DNA of 64,000 bases from UBA8941 sp963780545 (GTDB lineage: Archaea > Thermoproteota > Bathyarchaeia > TCS64), in contig CAWACK010000016.1 in NCBI GenBank assembly GCA_963780545.1, positions 62,001-126,000 on the forward strand. Direction: 5' to 3'. The position numbers were made by a program, and so were the translations under genes. Positions 60,844 through 64,000 of the stretch are shown here, one piece after another. The notes beneath the pieces were generated by a model. The model was not told the DNA's origin, did no database searches, and was given only the letters and a program-made list of their open reading frames with translations. Every line of letters starts with the position of its first letter. The first letter of the stretch is position 1.

Positions 60844-60974
60844 AGTATTCCAGTAAAGTAATTTGGTGTATCTATTATATTGTAATTCTGATGCATATGA
60901 TATTCCAGCTAGTTGCGAGGATAATAGTTTAGAGATTTTTCGCGGAGAATTGATTAGACGATCCAGACTCCATT

Positions 60975-62156
60975 ATGATTATGGGAATGTGGTCTTTAGA
61001 GTCTTTCCCCAGGATAGCGGTGGTCGTTGCCATCCTCGCTTTTCTGTCGGATTTCTGTAATAACGCCACTTCCCCAACGGTCTCCATTCTGGCCGTGAAT
61101 CTAGGCGCTTCCTATGCATATGTTGGAACAATGGCAGCCGCCGCCTCCCTAACGAGTCTCATCTTAACCCAACCGGTTGGCATCCTGAACGACAGGCTGG
61201 ATAAGCGGATCTTCCTAGTAACAGGATTCATGTGCTACGTAGTCTATTTCCTTCTCCTGATTATTGCGAGAAGCCCAACTGAGATCTTATTGGGGAAGGT
61301 CGCCTATGGTCTAGGTGCAGCGTTCTTCTACACAACAGCCGTTGCACTCGTCCTGACTGAGCGGGGGATCAGTAGGGGAACTTCGGTTGGGCTGTATGCA
61401 ACCCTCATGGGAGCTGGCTTCTCATTAGGGCCCTTAGTCGGCGGTTTCGTTGCTGAGAAGGTGAGCTACTCGGCGAGTTACATGCTTTCAATCGCTTTCG
61501 CAGTAGTAGCCCTACCCCTAGCTTGGTGGGGAATCAGTAGGGAGGCAGCAGCGCCACCTCGAGTAAAAGAAGTCCGGACCATGAACATGCTTGAACTCGC
61601 ACGGAATAGGGAGCTTCTACTGTCGTGTGTCGGAGGCTTCTTCGCGGCTGAGGCCATCGGGGTCGACATGAACTTCTTTCCAGTATACGGTAAGGGCCTC
61701 CTGCTCTCTGTAGGCTTAATTGGAACCATACTAGGCCTGAGAGCGGCTCTCTCAACCGTAGTCAGACTTCCCGTCGGCGGCGCGATGAGGCGTTTCGGAG
61801 TGAGGAAGTTTATGGCGGTCTCCCTCTTTCTTTGTGCTTTAGGTTTATTCATGGTCCCACTCTTCGACCAAGTTTGGCTCCTCATCCTCTCCTTGGGTTT
61901 GGAAGGGATCGGATATGGAATGTTCCTAACAGCGTCGAACACGTATATTGGCGAGGTTGTGCCGGAGGGGAGCAGGGGAAGTGCGGTGGGGTTCTATTAC
62001 ACGTTCTCAAACGTCGGAGGGGTAGTAAACATGACGATGATTGGGTTGATCGCGAGTGCCTTCGGAGTTAACAACACCTTTAGGTACACTTCAGCAACTA
62101 TCGTCTTAGGACTTATCATAATGTTTGTGCTGATGCGAAAAAGGGGCTCCAATTAG
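60975..62156 (+). CDS. major facilitator superfamily transporter
   Basis: A 393-residue carrier with about 12 helices. GILNDRLDKRIFLVTG is the loop 2-3 motif, GFSLGPLVGGFVAEK lies in helix 5, and GGAMRRFGVRKFMAVS is the second-half counterpart. Central loop about residues 185-205. The pattern resembles multidrug or metabolite exporters. Divergent from the crotonase gene. Substrate unknown. Confidence 0.88.
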   Translation: MIMGMWSLESFPRIAVVVAILAFLSDFCNNATSPTVSILAVNLGASYAYVGTMAAAASLTSLILTQPVGILNDRLDKRIFLVTGFMCYVVYFLLLIIARSPTEILLGKVAYGLGAAFFYTTAVALVLTERGISRGTSVGLYATLMGAGFSLGPLVGGFVAEKVSYSASYMLSIAFAVVALPLAWWGISREAAAPPRVKEVRTMNMLELARNRELLLSCVGGFFAAEAIGVDMNFFPVYGKGLLLSVGLIGTILGLRAALSTVVRLPVGGAMRRFGVRKFMAVSLFLCALGLFMVPLFDQVWLLILSLGLEGIGYGMFLTASNTYIGEVVPEGSRGSAVGFYYTFSNVGGVVNMTMIGLIASAFGVNNTFRYTSATIVLGLIIMFVLMRKRGSN

Positions 62157-62239
62157 CATCCACGTGATAGCGCTATTGACTCAATTGGTAACTTTTTGAT
62201 AATTATAGTAATCAGAGCTTCTCGTGTGCTTGAATGGGA

Positions 62240-62557
62240 CTACTCGGCATAATGACCAATTAGCTTCTGAATCAGTTTCGTACCCTTTTCCGTGATTTTC
62301 GTTTTGATGTAGGCGTTGTGGCGGGTGTACTTCCACTCAAGGTCAATTAGACCGGCGCTGGAGAGGCTCTCCAGAATCCTCTCTCGTCGAGTCATCTCTG
62401 ATGACTCAACGCCCTGAAACCACAAAATAAAAGTCTCTGTTCCCTTACTGGCGATATCAATTAATAATTCCTTGATCTGTGAAAGTTCGTCATCGAGTAT
62501 CCTTTCTCTCATAGCGATCTTTCTATAGATCCCGTTAAGATCTTCCAAACAAATCAC
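62240..62557 (-). CDS. small winged-helix-like regulator
   Basis: 105 residues. An N-terminal helix pair (ILDDELSQIKELLIDIASKG) is followed by a winged-helix-like C-terminus: RRERILESLSSAGLIDLEWK then TKITEKGTKLIQKLI, the strand-helix ending of MarR/PadR-type or archaeal wHTH proteins. It may be a local transcription factor for the neighbouring transporter. No ligand site is visible. Confidence 0.6.
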   Translation of the reverse strand: MICLEDLNGIYRKIAMRERILDDELSQIKELLIDIASKGTETFILWFQGVESSEMTRRERILESLSSAGLIDLEWKYTRHNAYIKTKITEKGTKLIQKLIGHYAE

Positions 62558-62871
62558 TAGATTGATCTCAATGGATAGGCGAAGTTAAGCCTTCCTTCAC
62601 GAGGGATCTTAAAAAACGAGATGATTAGACCCGAATTGGTGTCCTTTTTAGGAAGCGATAAGGTTACAGTGAGTTACTCTCAAATTTTAATTGTAAGGAT
62701 ATTTGAAGTTAAAATCTCCTCGCCGCTTGAATTTAACTTTAATAAAATAACTACGCTTCCAAAAAACCACATGATGTAGTCTCTGATCTCACGTATCTAA
62801 GCAATAATGAAAGATCTTTCAACTTAGATTAAGAGCAAGCGCTTCGGGTACTCCGTTCGTTGTTTAATTGT
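62558..62871. other. AT-rich intergenic region
   Basis: 314 bases between the winged-helix gene and the transferase gene. It contains several A/T runs, no ORF of note and no RNA structure that I can see. Confidence 0.4.
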
Positions 62872-64000
62872 TTAACAGCCAACGGCCCTTGATTCAAAGT
62901 TTGTGAGAGTGGTAGTAACGCCTCCATGGAGTAGCTTCGTCGCTGGGTCTCTGACGATCCCAACGGGTCTCGCCCAGCTTCTTAACTCCTCGTCAACCCA
63001 ATCTAAGTCGTGGCCCATAGAGGAAAGCCTGTCCCTGACTGATGGTAGGAATCTGCTATCGATGAAGAGTCGCCCGGTCTCCCTTGTGCACCTCGGCGCC
63101 TCGATGGCCTCCTGTATTCCCATGCCGAAGTCGACTACGTGAAGTATTACCTGGAGGACAGCTACTGGTATGTTTCTGCCGCCTGGTGCGCCGACGACGA
63201 GGATGGGTTCGCCGCCTCTGAGTAGGATTGTTGGGCAGACGTTCTGAATCCTTCTCTTTCGACCATTAATTGAGTTGGCGTGCCCAGGCTCTGGGTTGAG
63301 CCCATACATCGCGTTGTTAAGTGTTATACCGGTCTTCGGAACGACGACGCCTGAGCCAAAGATGTTTACGAGGGTATGGTTTACGCAGACCATGTTCCCC
63401 GCCTTATCTGCTGCTGCGAGGGCTGTTGTGTGGTCGGGCTCGAAGGGCCATGGTTTGCCGAAGTCGATCTTCGCCGCCTTATCGGGGCTCATTACTCGCC
63501 TAAGTTCGGATGCGTAGGGTTTCGATGCCAGTGCTCTCTGAGGCACCTTCACGTAATCTGGATCGCCTAGGTACTCGAAGCGGTCAGCGTAGGCTAGCCC
63601 GATGGTGTCACCTACGAGGTGGATGTGCTCTGCTGACCCGAAACCACAGTCGCGTAAGTCGTATCCCTCGAGGATGTTGAGCATCTCAATGAGAGTTGTT
63701 CCCGCGTGGGTTGGATCGTAGACGACGTTGTAGCCCCTGTAGTTGCCCGGCTCCGGCTCCGAGACTATTGGCTCGTACATAGCGAGGTCCTCACGGCTGA
63801 TGAGGCCACCGTTTTTCGCCATCTCCTCGGCTATCGCTTCTGCTATCCACCCCCTGTAGAAGACATCCCTTCCGCCCTCAGAGATGGCTTTTAGGCTTTT
63901 CGCTAGGTCCTTCTGTATGAGCATTTCGGGTTTAGGTATATCAGATGTGAATGGGATGTATGGGAACTGGCTGTCGTGTAGGAAAGTCTTCCTCCATTCT
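62872..64000 (-). CDS. gamma-glutamyltransferase, partial (5' end outside window)
   Basis: The frame runs off the right edge (376 codons visible). It is an Ntn hydrolase of the GGT family. PDHTTALAAADKAGNMVCVN holds the processing Thr (DHTTA), TLVNIFGSGVVVPKTGITLN then NAMYGLNPEPG is the family's catalytic loop, and LVVGAPGGRNIPVAVLQVIL is the GG motif. GGT splits or transfers gamma-glutamyl groups. The first ~150-200 residues are missing, so secretion cannot be judged. Confidence 0.88.
   Translation of the reverse strand, partial: EWRKTFLHDSQFPYIPFTSDIPKPEMLIQKDLAKSLKAISEGGRDVFYRGWIAEAIAEEMAKNGGLISREDLAMYEPIVSEPEPGNYRGYNVVYDPTHAGTTLIEMLNILEGYDLRDCGFGSAEHIHLVGDTIGLAYADRFEYLGDPDYVKVPQRALASKPYASELRRVMSPDKAAKIDFGKPWPFEPDHTTALAAADKAGNMVCVNHTLVNIFGSGVVVPKTGITLNNAMYGLNPEPGHANSINGRKRRIQNVCPTILLRGGEPILVVGAPGGRNIPVAVLQVILHVVDFGMGIQEAIEAPRCTRETGRLFIDSRFLPSVRDRLSSMGHDLDWVDEELRSWARPVGIVRDPATKLLHGGVTTTLTNFESRAVGC

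Overview
The window is chromosomal DNA from an archaeon. Signs of this are TATA-like boxes about 25-36 bases before many starts with little or no leader, frequent GTG/TTG starts, a tRNA-Ala gene without an encoded CCA, an archaeal Ser-His type signal peptidase, a stand-alone ScpB, and genes in short same-strand runs. Gene content (RraA-like proteins, mannonate dehydratase, isoaspartyl-peptidase-like amidohydrolase, DUF362, GYD, many MFS carriers) suits an organotrophic Thermoproteota lineage such as Bathyarchaeia. That placement is an inference from gene content only.

Layout. 0-10.2 kb is core metabolism: partial S9 peptidase, class V aminotransferase, purD, scpB, C45 acyltransferase, a 44-residue membrane protein, two HAD hydrolases, a threonine-synthase-like enzyme, and galM-galK, ending in tRNA-Ala(UGC). 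10.3-21.7 kb is a degraded accessory region next to the tRNA. It holds a three-gene operon of unknown function (one PDZ protein) whose first gene has lost its 5' end at a broken DDE transposase, a cytochrome b561/molybdopterin fusion broken by a 5-bp tandem duplication, a collapsed sedolisin protease gene, a VapBC-like pair, two TnpB 3'-end relics with right-end hairpins, and a signal peptidase gene beside a secreted protein gene. 21.8-26.1 kb is a compact exopolysaccharide operon (two deacetylase-like proteins, a short nucleotide-sugar dehydrogenase, a class I hyaluronan-synthase-like GT2). 26.2-37.4 kb has amidohydrolase/guanidine chemistry, a Rieske protein, MFS carriers, a surface beta-propeller, mannonate dehydratase plus an RraA-like enzyme, and a GYD protein.

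The most striking feature is at 37,889-41,933. An AT-rich element of about 4,045 bp, carrying a frameshifted tyrosine integrase, splits a flavin reductase gene. The two halves lie at 42,156-41,926 and 37,888-37,521 (minus strand) and meet at an 8-bp direct repeat TATGCTCA. Joining them at one repeat copy restores a continuous 196-residue reading frame. The element also has a protein with repeated HTH motifs, iteron-like repeats and a decayed secreted-protein gene.

42.3-64 kb returns to metabolism: branched-chain aminotransferase, a three-gene succinate dehydrogenase (sdhC-sdhA-sdhB, one short membrane anchor), DUF2000, an RraA-like enzyme with a 2-hydroxyacid dehydrogenase, a CBS protein, a 1,848-residue DUF4011-helicase-Vsr protein resembling the Hhe class of defence proteins, DUF362, an extended SDR, an FMN reductase, an M20 peptidase, a crotonase lacking the usual catalytic glutamates, an MFS carrier, a small winged-helix-like protein and a partial gamma-glutamyltransferase.
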